Shown one piece after another: positions 25,009-33,958 of a DNA stretch of 64,000 nt. The notes beneath the pieces are model-generated. The model was not told the DNA's origin. It ran no database searches and was given only the letters and a program-made list of their open reading frames with translations. How positions within the stretch are numbered: the stretch's first letter is position 1; each line of letters opens with the position of its first letter. Made by a program: the position numbers and the translations under genes. Source of the stretch: Chitinophaga pinensis (lineage in GTDB: Bacteria; Bacteroidota; Bacteroidia; Chitinophagales; CAMDFR01); the NCBI GenBank assembly GCA_945872405.1, contig CAMBZT010000001.1:32001-96000 (forward strand), given 5' to 3'.

Positions 25009-27984
25009 TTATTTTAAGTAATTGGTCTTAAAAAACCAATACGCTTCATTGAGTAAGTTGCCACCGACAGCAGCACCCTGGTTTTTAGCAGTGATGACAA
25101 AAATTTTATACTCCTTCTTGTTCAGATCTTTCAGTAACTCTTCACTTGCGATCAAAGAATTATAATAAGTCATCGCCGTAGCTTCATCTAAAAATTCTTT
25201 TACCACTAGTATCTTAGTTTCTGCATTCAATAATAGATTTGTTACAGTTAATCTTTTATTGATCGGTGTCTTATTATCAAATTCTTTTACTCTATTGATT
25301 AGATCAACATTTGCAAGCTCTACTTTTGATGGCATAATGATAAGTCTATGAATGGCTTTTTCATCTTTGGTAAACTTACTTAAATCCATACCAGAAGGTA
25401 TTAAGTCGCCTTGCTTTACCATAGAGTCTCTTTGAATCACAATTGCCATAGAATCAGTAAATGCAGCTAATGAATCATCAAAATGTTCCTTCAACTTTTT
25501 ATCTTTTTTGTCTTTTTTATCCTTCTTACTATCTTCTTTAATCAGCTCTTTACTATCATCTACCTTCTTAGCGTCTGCTTTTTTAACTACAGCAGAGTCC
25601 TTCACTACAAATTTAATAATCTCAGGTGTTTTACCTAAGCTAGCAATGGAATCTTCTTTTCTATATTTATCAATATCACTTAAATAGAGCATTAATTCGG
25701 CAGCCTTATCCTTTAAAGGATGTGTGGGGTAAGTTTTGATAAACTTATCAAGGGCGATGCTATAATCTTCCAATTTTTTCGAATACCCAAGTGAAAGGAC
25801 ACCTAAAAATGCAAACTGAGGTTCCAACTTGTTTCCTTTGTAAGTAACCACAGACTCCTTACTTTTGGTAATAACCTGCTCATATTGCTTCTTGTCAAAC
25901 AACACATAAGTTGCATTATATGCTTCAACGGCTTCTTCATCAAGCGATTTTATCTTGCTTACAGCCTTAGGGTCGTTGATGGCTTGCGCAAATTTTGAAG
26001 AGGCAAAATCTCTTAAGATTTTTTCTCTATTGGCGGTCGCTATAGCACCATTATTTGTCTTGCTATACAATAAATACAAATTATAATAGCATTCCGCTTC
26101 ATACTTATTTGAAGGATATCTATTTAGTAATTTTTCGAAAGTTTCAATCGCTTTTGCTAAGTTATTGAAGTCATCCTTATAGGCATTAGCCAATAAAAAG
26201 TAAGCATCGATAACTTTGTCATTACTCGCTTTCTTTTGTTCATCAGAAATCGGGATTAATTTATTCAACCTTTCAATTTCTTTCTTCTGCTCAAAACTAA
26301 CTTCAATACCAGTACCAGCACTATCACTACTACTTACAATCCCTCCACTAGAAGCATCAAAAGACTTTTCCCCTCGTCGCCAATTATCTTCTAATTTCCT
26401 ATCACCCCATAATCTTTTGAATGCACTATAACCCTTGTTTCTCGTGCTTAAATTATAAAAGTAGAAAGAAGAATTATTTGGGTCATCCACATCCGTTTTG
26501 CTAGCCAAGGAAGCGCTTTCTAGCTTTTGTATACCTTCCTTTTCCTTCTCTCGTGCCTTCAGCTCATTATATACAATATTCTGTATCCTTTTTTTTCTGT
26601 CGGCATCGCTTAAACCGGCAATTTCTTGTAAACTATCCTGTGTCTCTATGATATCTAGTTGGGTTACTAAATTGGTCAAGATATTGCTTCGTTCTCTCAC
26701 TAATGAATATTGTGAAGCTTTATTATTAATAACTGTTAAGGTACTATCGTAATAATTTCTAGAATCTCTATAGGCTTCGTCATTATAATAGATATCGGCA
26801 AGAGCAAAATAAGCCAATCCTTTCTGTTTTGTGTTAGCCTTGTTTTTTGCTAAAGACTTTTTGTAATTGACAATGGCTTCAGCTAAATTATTTTCATTCT
26901 GATAGATTCTTCCCAATTGATAATAAATTTGGTCAAGTAAGTCGGCATTCTTGCCATCTCTTGCCATCTTTAATAAAATATTTTTTGCCTCCAAGGTAGT
27001 AGATCCAGTTGCAGCTAATTCGGCAATTTTTAGTTTCGCATTGAACTCCATTGCATAATCTGGATTGCATTTCAAAACAGTTAAGTAGGCCGCACTTGCA
27101 GAATCTTTATTTCCATTTCTCTCATATAACTGAGCCAATACATAACTTGGTCTGGCTTTATTTTTTTTCTTTTTAATTTCTGAAATGGAAAGTTTAAGGG
27201 GTGTAATGGCTTTTGCTTCATTGCTAATTGCAATAAAATATTCGACCTGAGCCAATTTAAAATCGGTTAAATAATTATCGGGGATGGTTCTATCTGCTTC
27301 AATAAAAGTAAGTACCGAAAGAGCCTTATCAAATTCTTTACTTTGAATGTACGAACGAGCTAGCATGATGACTGCTGAACTTCTTGCAGGATGCGGTCCT
27401 AGCTTTCTCTCATGTGCTCTTGCATTTAACTGGTCTTTTAGAGCTGCCTTGTTCTCACTTTCCTTCTCTTTCTTAATTTTTTCTTTAATTTTTATTTTCT
27501 TTGCTCTTTCCTTTTTTGCCTTCTTTTTAAGCTTATCCTTATTCACAAACTCGTCCTTATAACCAGTCTTGTATTCAGAAGTGATGTATTGAAAATGGTC
27601 CGCTGACTTTAAGTAATCTCCTTTTAGGTAATGGGCCATGCCCATCAGAAAAAAGTTGTCGTCACTCCACTTACTTACGGCATGTAGCTGAATTGAAGTG
27701 GTGGCTTTTTTAATAATGGCTTCGTAATCTCCGCCAAATGCTGCTGCTGCAGCCTTGTTTTCATAGGAGTATAAATTAATCAAAGAGTCGAAGTCGTCTC
27801 CTGGCTTATTATTAATGTTTTTTATGGCTGTTTTGTATTTATCCTTGGCATTCCAATTCGAATTGTAATGCGAGGTAAGGTCATGGTATCCTTGTGTAAG
27901 CGCAGATTTATTTGTTTTGTTACACGAAGAAATCAATATTAAAAGACAAAATAGATAAAGTAATTTTATTTTCTGACCGCTCAT
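25009..27984 (-). CDS. porW: TPR lipoprotein of the PorW/SprE type, type IX secretion and gliding
   Basis: A 991-residue outer-membrane or periplasmic lipoprotein. The N-terminus is MSGQKIKLLYLFCLLILISS followed by Cys, a clear lipobox. Directly after it comes GYHDLTSHYNSNWNAKDKYK, matching the opening block of PorW/SprE proteins. Many TPR-like helical pairs occupy about 60-330, 360-480 and 590-790. A Lys/Asp-rich low-complexity stretch is at about 820-850, and the last 90 residues form a conserved compact block ending in the aromatic EAYWFFKTNYLK. In Flavobacterium and Porphyromonas this family is needed for type IX secretion. The upstream ATG at 28074 was rejected because the signal peptide begins at 27984. 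A -7 element (TAAATTTG in sense) is at 28042-28049. Confidence 0.8.
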   Translation of the reverse strand: MSGQKIKLLYLFCLLILISSCNKTNKSALTQGYHDLTSHYNSNWNAKDKYKTAIKNINNKPGDDFDSLINLYSYENKAAAAAFGGDYEAIIKKATTSIQLHAVSKWSDDNFFLMGMAHYLKGDYLKSADHFQYITSEYKTGYKDEFVNKDKLKKKAKKERAKKIKIKEKIKKEKESENKAALKDQLNARAHERKLGPHPARSSAVIMLARSYIQSKEFDKALSVLTFIEADRTIPDNYLTDFKLAQVEYFIAISNEAKAITPLKLSISEIKKKKNKARPSYVLAQLYERNGNKDSASAAYLTVLKCNPDYAMEFNAKLKIAELAATGSTTLEAKNILLKMARDGKNADLLDQIYYQLGRIYQNENNLAEAIVNYKKSLAKNKANTKQKGLAYFALADIYYNDEAYRDSRNYYDSTLTVINNKASQYSLVRERSNILTNLVTQLDIIETQDSLQEIAGLSDADRKKRIQNIVYNELKAREKEKEGIQKLESASLASKTDVDDPNNSSFYFYNLSTRNKGYSAFKRLWGDRKLEDNWRRGEKSFDASSGGIVSSSDSAGTGIEVSFEQKKEIERLNKLIPISDEQKKASNDKVIDAYFLLANAYKDDFNNLAKAIETFEKLLNRYPSNKYEAECYYNLYLLYSKTNNGAIATANREKILRDFASSKFAQAINDPKAVSKIKSLDEEAVEAYNATYVLFDKKQYEQVITKSKESVVTYKGNKLEPQFAFLGVLSLGYSKKLEDYSIALDKFIKTYPTHPLKDKAAELMLYLSDIDKYRKEDSIASLGKTPEIIKFVVKDSAVVKKADAKKVDDSKELIKEDSKKDKKDKKDKKLKEHFDDSLAAFTDSMAIVIQRDSMVKQGDLIPSGMDLSKFTKDEKAIHRLIIMPSKVELANVDLINRVKEFDNKTPINKRLTVTNLLLNAETKILVVKEFLDEATAMTYYNSLIASEELLKDLNKKEYKIFVITAKNQGAAVGGNLLNEAYWFFKTNYLK

Positions 27985-28198
27985 ATAAATAGTAGAGTTA
28001 CATATTGTTGTCTTATACAAAAGTTGATATATACTCAACAACAAATTTAGTTTTTTTTGTCCTAGTTGACGCAACTTTTTTACTGTTCACAAAACACCAA
28101 CGAAATTATCTGATTTTTATTTTACAAGTATTCGATATTATCTATGTGCTTTTGTGGGAAATTAAGCCATTCTTTAGTCATAAAACCGTAATTTAGCA

Positions 28199-28206
28199 TA
28201 CTTTTG
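28199..28206 (+). promoter_or_regulatory. -7 element just before the LytM-domain gene
   Basis: TACTTTTG, a full TAnnTTTG match, lies seven bases before the ATG at 28214. With start sites normally a few bases after this element, little or no leader is expected. No TTTG at 19 bases; TTTAG lies close by. Confidence 0.45.
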
Positions 28207-28213
28207 AATTCAT

Positions 28214-29107
28214 ATGGATATAAAATCAGGATTTGATTTATTTAATACCAACAAAGTAAAGAGGGTTAAATATCGTTTTGTAGTGCTTAGAGATGACTCT
28301 TTCAAGGAGGTAGCCTCAGTAAAATTAACCAAGCGTAATGTTGTTATACTGAGCAGTACCATCTTTGTGTCTCTCGTCTTTATCACTGCGATGCTTATCA
28401 TTTACACGCCCTTAAAATATTATATTCCAGGTTATCAAGGAGATTTTGGATATCGAAGTAAAATTTTGAAGCTAGAATACTCCACCGATTCAATTATGAC
28501 TGCAATGGCTGCAAATAATATGAAAATCGCAAATATCAATAATGTCCTCAACGGAACTTTTGATTCCACCTACAACAAAACAGGCCTTAAGCCTCAAGTA
28601 AAAACAGACACCATCAATTTGTTTTCTATTTCTCCCGAAGAAGAGGCTTTGAGAAATGAAATGAAGTTGATGCAGGGAACTAGCTTGAAGTATAGCGACA
28701 AAAAAAGCACAAATACCAATAGTGATGAATCCATCTATAACCTATATTTTTTTCCGCCCGTAAAAGGGATGATTACTTCAAAGTATGATGCAAAAAAAGG
28801 TCGCTATGGTATTGATATAGTGGCTCCAACAGATGAGCCAGTAAAGGCCTGCCTAGATGGAACAATTGTTTCTAGCAATTGGACGCTCGATGGAGGCTAT
28901 GAATTGACTTTACAACATTCAAACAATCTAGTGTCTATCTATAAACATAATTCTAAAATATTGAAAAAAATAGGTAGTTTTGTTAGAGCAGGCGAGGTAA
29001 TATCAATCATTGGTAGCAGTGGCGAAAAGTCTACAGGTACGCACCTGTATTTCGAGATATGGAAGAATGGAGTGGCAGTGGACCCAATCAATTTTATTAA
29101 ATTTTAA
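28214..29107 (+). CDS. Membrane-anchored LytM/M23-fold protein, probably catalytically inactive
   Basis: A 297-residue protein with a cytoplasmic N-terminus of about 45 residues, one membrane helix about 47-69 (VVILSSTIFVSLVFITAMLI), a linker, and a LytM domain about 185-297. Active M23 enzymes bind zinc through HxxxD and the second His of HxH. Here these places read RYGID (His replaced by Arg, Asp kept) and HLYFE (second His replaced by Tyr), so two of three ligands are missing. Degenerate LytM proteins such as EnvC and NlpD activate other hydrolases. The bactofilin gene follows after 12 bases; bactofilin-M23 pairs are known from several phyla and shape the cell wall. A scaffold or regulator role is therefore more likely than hydrolysis. 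Confidence 0.85.
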   Translation: MDIKSGFDLFNTNKVKRVKYRFVVLRDDSFKEVASVKLTKRNVVILSSTIFVSLVFITAMLIIYTPLKYYIPGYQGDFGYRSKILKLEYSTDSIMTAMAANNMKIANINNVLNGTFDSTYNKTGLKPQVKTDTINLFSISPEEEALRNEMKLMQGTSLKYSDKKSTNTNSDESIYNLYFFPPVKGMITSKYDAKKGRYGIDIVAPTDEPVKACLDGTIVSSNWTLDGGYELTLQHSNNLVSIYKHNSKILKKIGSFVRAGEVISIIGSSGEKSTGTHLYFEIWKNGVAVDPINFIKF

Positions 29108-29119
29108 ATCAAAAGTCGA

Positions 29120-29557
29120 ATGTTAACAGGAATGCTTGGAGCAAAAACAAATACGCCAGATCAGTCACTAAAAGCGATGAATATGTTGGGAATGGGTACA
29201 ACCATTACAGGCGATATTAAAACCGAAGGCGATATTCGTATCGATGGTAAGGTGACTGGAAAAGTGACCATCAATTCTAAATTGGCAGTGGGCGAATCTG
29301 GCATCATCGAAGGTGACGTGCAATGCAAAAATGCCTCTATCGAGGGACGAATAAAAGGCAACTTACATATTTCTGAATTGATCTTTTTGCGCAAAACAGC
29401 CGTGATTGATGGCGATATTTATGCAGCAAAATTAGTGGTAGAAGAAGGTGCAAAAATAAATGGGAAATGTAGTATGGAAGGAGCTCCAGCTTCTACTAAC
29501 TCGAACCAACAAAACACAGAAAATAGTGCCAGACTCAAATCAGAAACCCCAAAATAA
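29120..29557 (+). CDS. Bactofilin (polymer-forming cytoskeletal protein)
   Basis: A 145-residue protein with a central bactofilin domain, about 30-115: GTTITGDIKTEGDIRIDGKV followed by repeating short glycine-turn beta units (GESGIIEGDVQCKNASIEGR, AVIDGDIYAAKLVVEEGAKI), which form the right-handed beta-helix of this family. The N-terminal tail is short and the C-terminal tail is Ser/Asn/Gln-rich and probably disordered. Bactofilins self-assemble into non-polar filaments at the membrane and localise wall enzymes. It is the second gene of the LytM-bactofilin-AtpZ set, and its 3' end overlaps the next gene. Confidence 0.93.
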   Translation: MLTGMLGAKTNTPDQSLKAMNMLGMGTTITGDIKTEGDIRIDGKVTGKVTINSKLAVGESGIIEGDVQCKNASIEGRIKGNLHISELIFLRKTAVIDGDIYAAKLVVEEGAKINGKCSMEGAPASTNSNQQNTENSARLKSETPK

Positions 29558-29756
29558 ATCGCCCAACAGTTATCTTCGATACATGGGTTTGGCAGGTCAA
29601 ATGATTGCGATTATTCTGATGGGTTATGGCCTAGGTTATTTTATCGAAAAACAGGTGCAACCTGCCAATCACCTGATACTCGGCCTTAGTACTTTAGTTT
29701 TTGTTTGCCTTTCTATGTATGTGGCAATTAGAGATATCATCTCATCAGATAAATAA
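29526..29756 (+). CDS. atpZ: AtpZ/AtpI-like F0 accessory membrane protein
   Basis: A small protein with two membrane helices, LAGQMIAIILMGYGLGYFI and HLILGLSTLVFVCLSMYVA, separated by a short loop and ending in IRDIISSDK. This is the layout of AtpZ, a small protein encoded ahead of F-ATPase genes and linked to calcium/magnesium transport or to assembly of the rotor ring. I chose the GTG at 29526, which gives 76 residues (PDSNQKPQNKSPNSYLRYMG after the start) and overlaps the bactofilin gene by 32 bases. An ATG at 29460 would give 98 residues, but the added part is only the bactofilin coding sequence read in another frame. Confidence 0.75.
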   Translation: MPDSNQKPQNKSPNSYLRYMGLAGQMIAIILMGYGLGYFIEKQVQPANHLILGLSTLVFVCLSMYVAIRDIISSDK

Positions 29757-29783
29757 TTACATTGACTTTTCTAAATATTTTTT

Positions 29784-30146
29784 GTGAAAAAACCATTTCT
29801 CCATCTCTCTATTTTATATGTTATTTTACTTTTAATTGGTAGTGTGCTCAACTATTATATGCAGGTCGATTTATTGCCTTATTTTATTTCAAACTCCTGC
29901 TTTTTATTGTTCTCTAGCCTCAATTTGGCCTTGATGTCGTGGAGTGTGCAGCAAAGTAGAAATACCATTTTTTTTGGCAGCTACGGCTTCAGTTTATTTC
30001 TCAAAATCATCATCGCCGTCTTAGTTTTCGCCCTCATCAAAAAACATTATGGCTACGATAAAATTTTCACCATCTATCATTTTCTATCCTATATCATCTA
30101 TTCTTTTGTCGGCTCCATCCTCATCCCCACCAAAAAAGAAATTTAA
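29784..30146 (+). CDS. Small polytopic membrane protein in the AtpI position
   Basis: A 120-residue protein with a GTG start and four likely membrane helices: about 5-23, 29-54, 62-85 and 95-114. It follows AtpZ after 27 bases. In related genomes the gene between atpZ and atpB often encodes such an AtpI-like protein that aids F0 assembly, and position and topology suggest the same here. No diagnostic motif is visible. The expected next gene, atpB, is absent: the strand switches and a different locus begins. Confidence 0.6.
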   Translation: MKKPFLHLSILYVILLLIGSVLNYYMQVDLLPYFISNSCFLLFSSLNLALMSWSVQQSRNTIFFGSYGFSLFLKIIIAVLVFALIKKHYGYDKIFTIYHFLSYIIYSFVGSILIPTKKEI

Positions 30147-30159
30147 TTAATCGCTGATA

Positions 30160-30245
30160 AAATTCTTTGGGCCTGCCCTTCGGTCGGGTTGTGCGTTGCA
30201 AGTCCTCACCACGTTCCTGGCTTTCCACTGCCATCCCTCAGGCTA
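30160..30245 (-). repeat. Intergenic structured element, copy 2 (short form, reversed)
   Basis: On the minus strand TGAGGGATGGCAG (30228-30240) is joined directly to TGGAAAGCC (30219-30227), so the variable stem between the two boxes of the other copies is missing. A GC-rich tail follows, with GGGC-CT-GCCC (about 30169-30178) and CGACCGAAGGG. It lies downstream of and sense to the leucine-rich-repeat gene, 220 bases after its stop. The remainder of the 30147-30464 gap between convergent genes shows no coding capacity or clear terminator. Confidence 0.55.
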
Positions 30246-30464
30246 TAATCAATATTGGTGCATCAGTCTTGGCTTATGTATAAAGCGTACCCAAACTGTC
30301 TCTCACTATTCGTATTTCTTTGGGGTTTACTTTTACTCATGAAAACTTTGAAAGTAAGTAGTAAGAAAATAGACAATAAGTGTCAGTAGAAATGGTTTCA
30401 TGGCTTTATTGAAGAGGATAACAAAAAACTGCTGCTGGGCACACCCAAAACAATAAATAAAATA

Positions 30465-32234
30465 TTATCTGGGAGTGGTGCCTAAGGTTGCTTTCTTCTC
30501 TGGTAAATTCAGATTAATGACTTCGCAACCTTTTAAGTAATCTTTGAATTGCTGCTCTTTCAAGGCTTGTACTTTGTTGAAGCTGATGTCTAATTTTTTT
30601 AAACTTTTAACCTGAGAAATTGTAATTACCTCTTTATTAAAATCTAATTTGGTATTATAAGCAATATTTAACTCCTCAAGTTTATCGAGCTTGTTCATGT
30701 TCTTTGGCAAGGCTTCTAGCTCATTCGCTTTTAAATTTAAGACCTTCAAATTATTCAAATTAGTAATGGCTGTTGGTAGTGTCTTGAGTAGATTGTCGCG
30801 CAATTGAAGATTTTCTAACTCCTTTAAATTACCTATTTTTTCAGAAACAACTTCTATAACATTATCATTCAGCGTCAATGTTCGTAGCTCTTTTAAATTA
30901 TAGAGTTCATCGGGTAATGTCTTTATTTTTTTATCAAATGTATTAAAGTAATTTCCATCCAATAATAAAGTGGTCAACATACTCAAACTACCAATGTCAG
31001 CAGGGACTTTCACAATACTATTTGAATTCAAATTCAAGTATTCTAATTTTATACAATCAGTGATATCTGTTGGTATGCTTTCTAAATTGTTGGAGCTTAA
31101 ATTGATATGCGACAAATTTTCTTTTCCTTTAAAATAGCCATTTAATTTGCTAAGTGCATGTCCTGAAAAGTCGATATATTCTAACTGTATCAATTTTTTA
31201 AAAGAGGCTGGAAGCTCCGTCATTCTTACTCTTGCGGAAGCATTCTCCAAACTGCAATCCAATTTTTTTAAATTCACTAAGTCACCAATTTTGGATGGAA
31301 GCTCCACAAAACTGTTGCCCACTGCAATTAATTCTTCCAATGATTTAATCAATCCTATACTCTCAGGAAGTCCACTATATCTATTGTAGGAGATATTTAA
31401 ACTTTTTAAATTGGGCAATGATGCAAGTATTGGGAAAGCAATTTCTATATTCAATAAACGATCAGAAGCTAGATTTAAGGAAGTCAATTTTTGTAAATTT
31501 TTAAATTCAGCCGGTAATACAATCATTGCATTATAACTGAGATCCAAATTCTTTAATTGAGTCAGTTCCCCTATATTAGCGGGGATTGTAGCAATTTGAC
31601 AATAGGAAATATTTAAGTTTTCTAAACTGCTAATATCAGCTGTTTTGTCAATCAAAATTTGTTCAGAGATATAAGGATTGTTAGCGAGATTCAAACTTTT
31701 TAGATTTGATAATTTCGATAATGAAGCAGGTAGATCGCGTAATTTATTGTTTTTGATATTCAGTTCTACCAGTGTTTTAAGTGTACCAATATTTTCAGGA
31801 AGTGAAGTGTATCTACCGCTGCTCAATTCTAATTTTTTAAGATTGGGCAAACTGCTTATCAGGCTCAAAAAACGCATGAGGTCTAACTCAGGGCATTTAG
31901 TTACCACTATTTCTTCCAATGAAATCAGTTGAGTGATAGCAGCATTGACGTTAGAGAGATTACATCGGTCAATCAACAAATATTTGGTATTCTCTTTATC
32001 TGCAATACCATTATTGATCCTTTCGTTAATCGTTGCTGATTGTACAGAATCTACTTCTAAAATGCGTTTTTTGTATGCATAGGCAGAAATAGAATCCCAA
32101 GGAGTCACATTAAATTTTTGATTCGGTTTATTAATCTCATACGGATTATTGTATCGAGAAGTATCCTGTCCCAATATTGTTACATTAGCCACAAGGAGTA
32201 GCGAACAACAAAGAATAAAAGAATATTTTTTCAT
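30465..32234 (-). CDS. Secreted leucine-rich-repeat protein
   Basis: A 589-residue protein with a cleavable signal peptide, MKKYSFILCCSLLLVANV up to about Gln23. From about residue 90 to the C-terminus runs a nearly unbroken array of about twenty 23-residue leucine-rich repeats of the form LPxxIxxLxxLxxLxLxxNxL. A slightly longer unit lies near residue 355. The repeats should form one solenoid, a binding surface for proteins or glycans. No enzyme domain, LPXTG anchor or T9SS C-terminal domain is visible. An ATG 17 codons upstream was rejected because the signal peptide starts at 32234. I do not know the ligand. Confidence 0.85.
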   Translation of the reverse strand: MKKYSFILCCSLLLVANVTILGQDTSRYNNPYEINKPNQKFNVTPWDSISAYAYKKRILEVDSVQSATINERINNGIADKENTKYLLIDRCNLSNVNAAITQLISLEEIVVTKCPELDLMRFLSLISSLPNLKKLELSSGRYTSLPENIGTLKTLVELNIKNNKLRDLPASLSKLSNLKSLNLANNPYISEQILIDKTADISSLENLNISYCQIATIPANIGELTQLKNLDLSYNAMIVLPAEFKNLQKLTSLNLASDRLLNIEIAFPILASLPNLKSLNISYNRYSGLPESIGLIKSLEELIAVGNSFVELPSKIGDLVNLKKLDCSLENASARVRMTELPASFKKLIQLEYIDFSGHALSKLNGYFKGKENLSHINLSSNNLESIPTDITDCIKLEYLNLNSNSIVKVPADIGSLSMLTTLLLDGNYFNTFDKKIKTLPDELYNLKELRTLTLNDNVIEVVSEKIGNLKELENLQLRDNLLKTLPTAITNLNNLKVLNLKANELEALPKNMNKLDKLEELNIAYNTKLDFNKEVITISQVKSLKKLDISFNKVQALKEQQFKDYLKGCEVINLNLPEKKATLGTTPR

Positions 32235-32277
32235 AAATATTTGTTGAATAAAGTAAACGAAGGAAGCATTGTTCTTA

Positions 32278-33801
32278 TCATGCATTTGTCTTTTCTAATC
32301 GCATTTGAGGGAAAAATAAAACATCCTGAATGGAAGATTGATTAGTGAAAAGCATTGCCAGTCTGTCCATCCCAATACCCATACCACTGGTGGGTGGCAT
32401 ACCATATTCTAAGGCTCTCAAAAAGTCGTAATCGATAAACATGGCTTCATGATCGCCTCTTTCCATTAATGCTACTTGTTCTTCAAATCTTGCTCTTTGG
32501 TCTAAAGGGTCATTTAACTCACTATAGGCATTCGCAATCTCCTTTCCATTTACCATCAATTCAAATCGTTCCACTAATCCTTCCTTGCTTCTATGTTTTT
32601 TGGTGAGTGGTGACATTTCTACCGGATAATCTGTAATAAAGGTTGGCTGAATATAATTGCCTTCGCATTTCTTACCAAATATTTCATCAATTAATTTGCC
32701 TTTGCCCATAAATGAATCTACTTGAATATGTAGTTTTTGACATACTTCTCTCAGTTCTTCTTCATTCATGGTCGAAACATCTACGCCAGTATGCTCTTTA
32801 ATAGCATCATACATGGTGATTCTTTTGAATGGTCTTTGGAAATCAATCATATTATCACCAACAGGTATTGTGGTTTTTCCATGTAATTCGAGAGCAATTT
32901 TCTCTAATAATTCTTCCGTAAAATCCATCATCCAATGATAGTCTTTGTAGGCTACATAAATTTCTAGCACTGTAAATTCTGGATTATGTGTTCTGTCCAT
33001 ACCTTCATTCCTAAAATCTTTTGCAAATTCATAGACGCCATCAAAACCACCTACAATCAATCTTTTTAGATATAACTCATTGGCAATTCGCAAATACAAT
33101 TGCATGTCTAAGGTATTGTGATGCGTCATGAATGGACGAGCTGCTGCACCGCCCGGTATTGGTTGCAAGATGGGAGTTTCTACTTCCATATATCCTTTTT
33201 CGTCAAAGAAACGACGCATGGTACTATATATTTTTGAACGTTGAATGAACACCTCTTTTACACCTGGTGTTACCACTAAATCTACATAACGTTGGCGATA
33301 CTTCATTTCAGGATCACTCATCGCATCATGTACATTTCCCTCAGCATCCATCTTCACAATAGGCAGTGGTTTCAATGATTTGCTCAATAAAACAAACTCA
33401 GTGAGGTGCACAGAAATTTCGCCGACTTTTGTTTTAAATACATATCCCTTTACCCCAATAAAATCTCCAATATCTAATAGCTTTTTAAAAAGCAAGTCAT
33501 ATAAGTCCTTGTTTTCACCGGGACATAACTCATCTCTTTTTAAATACAATTGAATCTTACCAGTACTATCTTGCAATTCTACAAAGGCTGCTTTACCCAT
33601 ATCTCTTACCATCATTAAACGTCCCGCTAGGCATACATTTGAGTAGCTGTCGGGGTTTTCTTCATACATCTTTTTTATCTCTGCAGCATTGGCATTTATA
33701 TCATATTTCGCTGCAGGATATGGATCTATCCCCATCTCAATAATTTTTTGCAAATTCTCTCTACGTAATATTTCTTGTTCGCTTAGCTGTTGTTCTGACA
33801 T
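32278..33801 (-). CDS. lysS: Lysyl-tRNA synthetase, class II
   Basis: LysS charges tRNA-Lys with lysine. The 507 residues start [20 protein letters not shown]. An OB-fold anticodon-binding domain occupies about 50-165, with [20 protein letters not shown]. The class II core follows: motif 2 in [20 protein letters not shown] and motif 3 in [15 protein letters not shown] at the C-terminus. The length is typical of bacterial LysS. The frame is open 36 codons further upstream, but that part crosses the promoter (TACCTTTG in sense, 33826-33833) and has no family resemblance. It is divergent from ruvB with 157 bases between the chosen starts. Confidence 0.96.
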   Translation of the reverse strand: MSEQQLSEQEILRRENLQKIIEMGIDPYPAAKYDINANAAEIKKMYEENPDSYSNVCLAGRLMMVRDMGKAAFVELQDSTGKIQLYLKRDELCPGENKDLYDLLFKKLLDIGDFIGVKGYVFKTKVGEISVHLTEFVLLSKSLKPLPIVKMDAEGNVHDAMSDPEMKYRQRYVDLVVTPGVKEVFIQRSKIYSTMRRFFDEKGYMEVETPILQPIPGGAAARPFMTHHNTLDMQLYLRIANELYLKRLIVGGFDGVYEFAKDFRNEGMDRTHNPEFTVLEIYVAYKDYHWMMDFTEELLEKIALELHGKTTIPVGDNMIDFQRPFKRITMYDAIKEHTGVDVSTMNEEELREVCQKLHIQVDSFMGKGKLIDEIFGKKCEGNYIQPTFITDYPVEMSPLTKKHRSKEGLVERFELMVNGKEIANAYSELNDPLDQRARFEEQVALMERGDHEAMFIDYDFLRALEYGMPPTSGMGIGMDRLAMLFTNQSSIQDVLFFPQMRLEKTNA

Positions 33802-33825
33802 GATAATGTTTATGATTTTCATTGA

Positions 33826-33833
33826 CAAAGGTA
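33826..33833 (-). promoter_or_regulatory. -7 promoter element of lysS
   Basis: The sense reading is TACCTTTG, a full TAnnTTTG match, 24 bases before the lysS start. It supports the internal ATG rather than the longer frame. Confidence 0.5.
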
Positions 33834-33946
33834 AGCAATGCAGCGTATAATATTTAGCACCTTTTACTAACAAGTGCCCTCTTTTTAGAGTATAAATGTT
33901 GACATCCAAACATTGCTTTCTATCCCTGAATCTTGATTTGAATTTG

Positions 33947-33954
33947 TATCTTTA
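33947..33954 (+). promoter_or_regulatory. Weak -7 element abutting the ruvB start
   Basis: TATCTTTA, seven of eight matches to TAnnTTTG, lies four bases before the ATG at 33959, another candidate leaderless start. Confidence 0.35.
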
Positions 33955-33958
33955 CACA

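Noticed and set aside
28748-29104. Reading the LytM domain as an active M23 peptidase
   Set aside because: Two of the three zinc ligands are replaced (Arg for His in HxxxD, Tyr for the second His in HxH).
30465-32234. Regular short repeats that might suggest a CRISPR or tandem DNA repeat
   Set aside because: The regularity is a 23-residue protein repeat (leucine-rich) with diverged DNA; no identical repeats or spacers.
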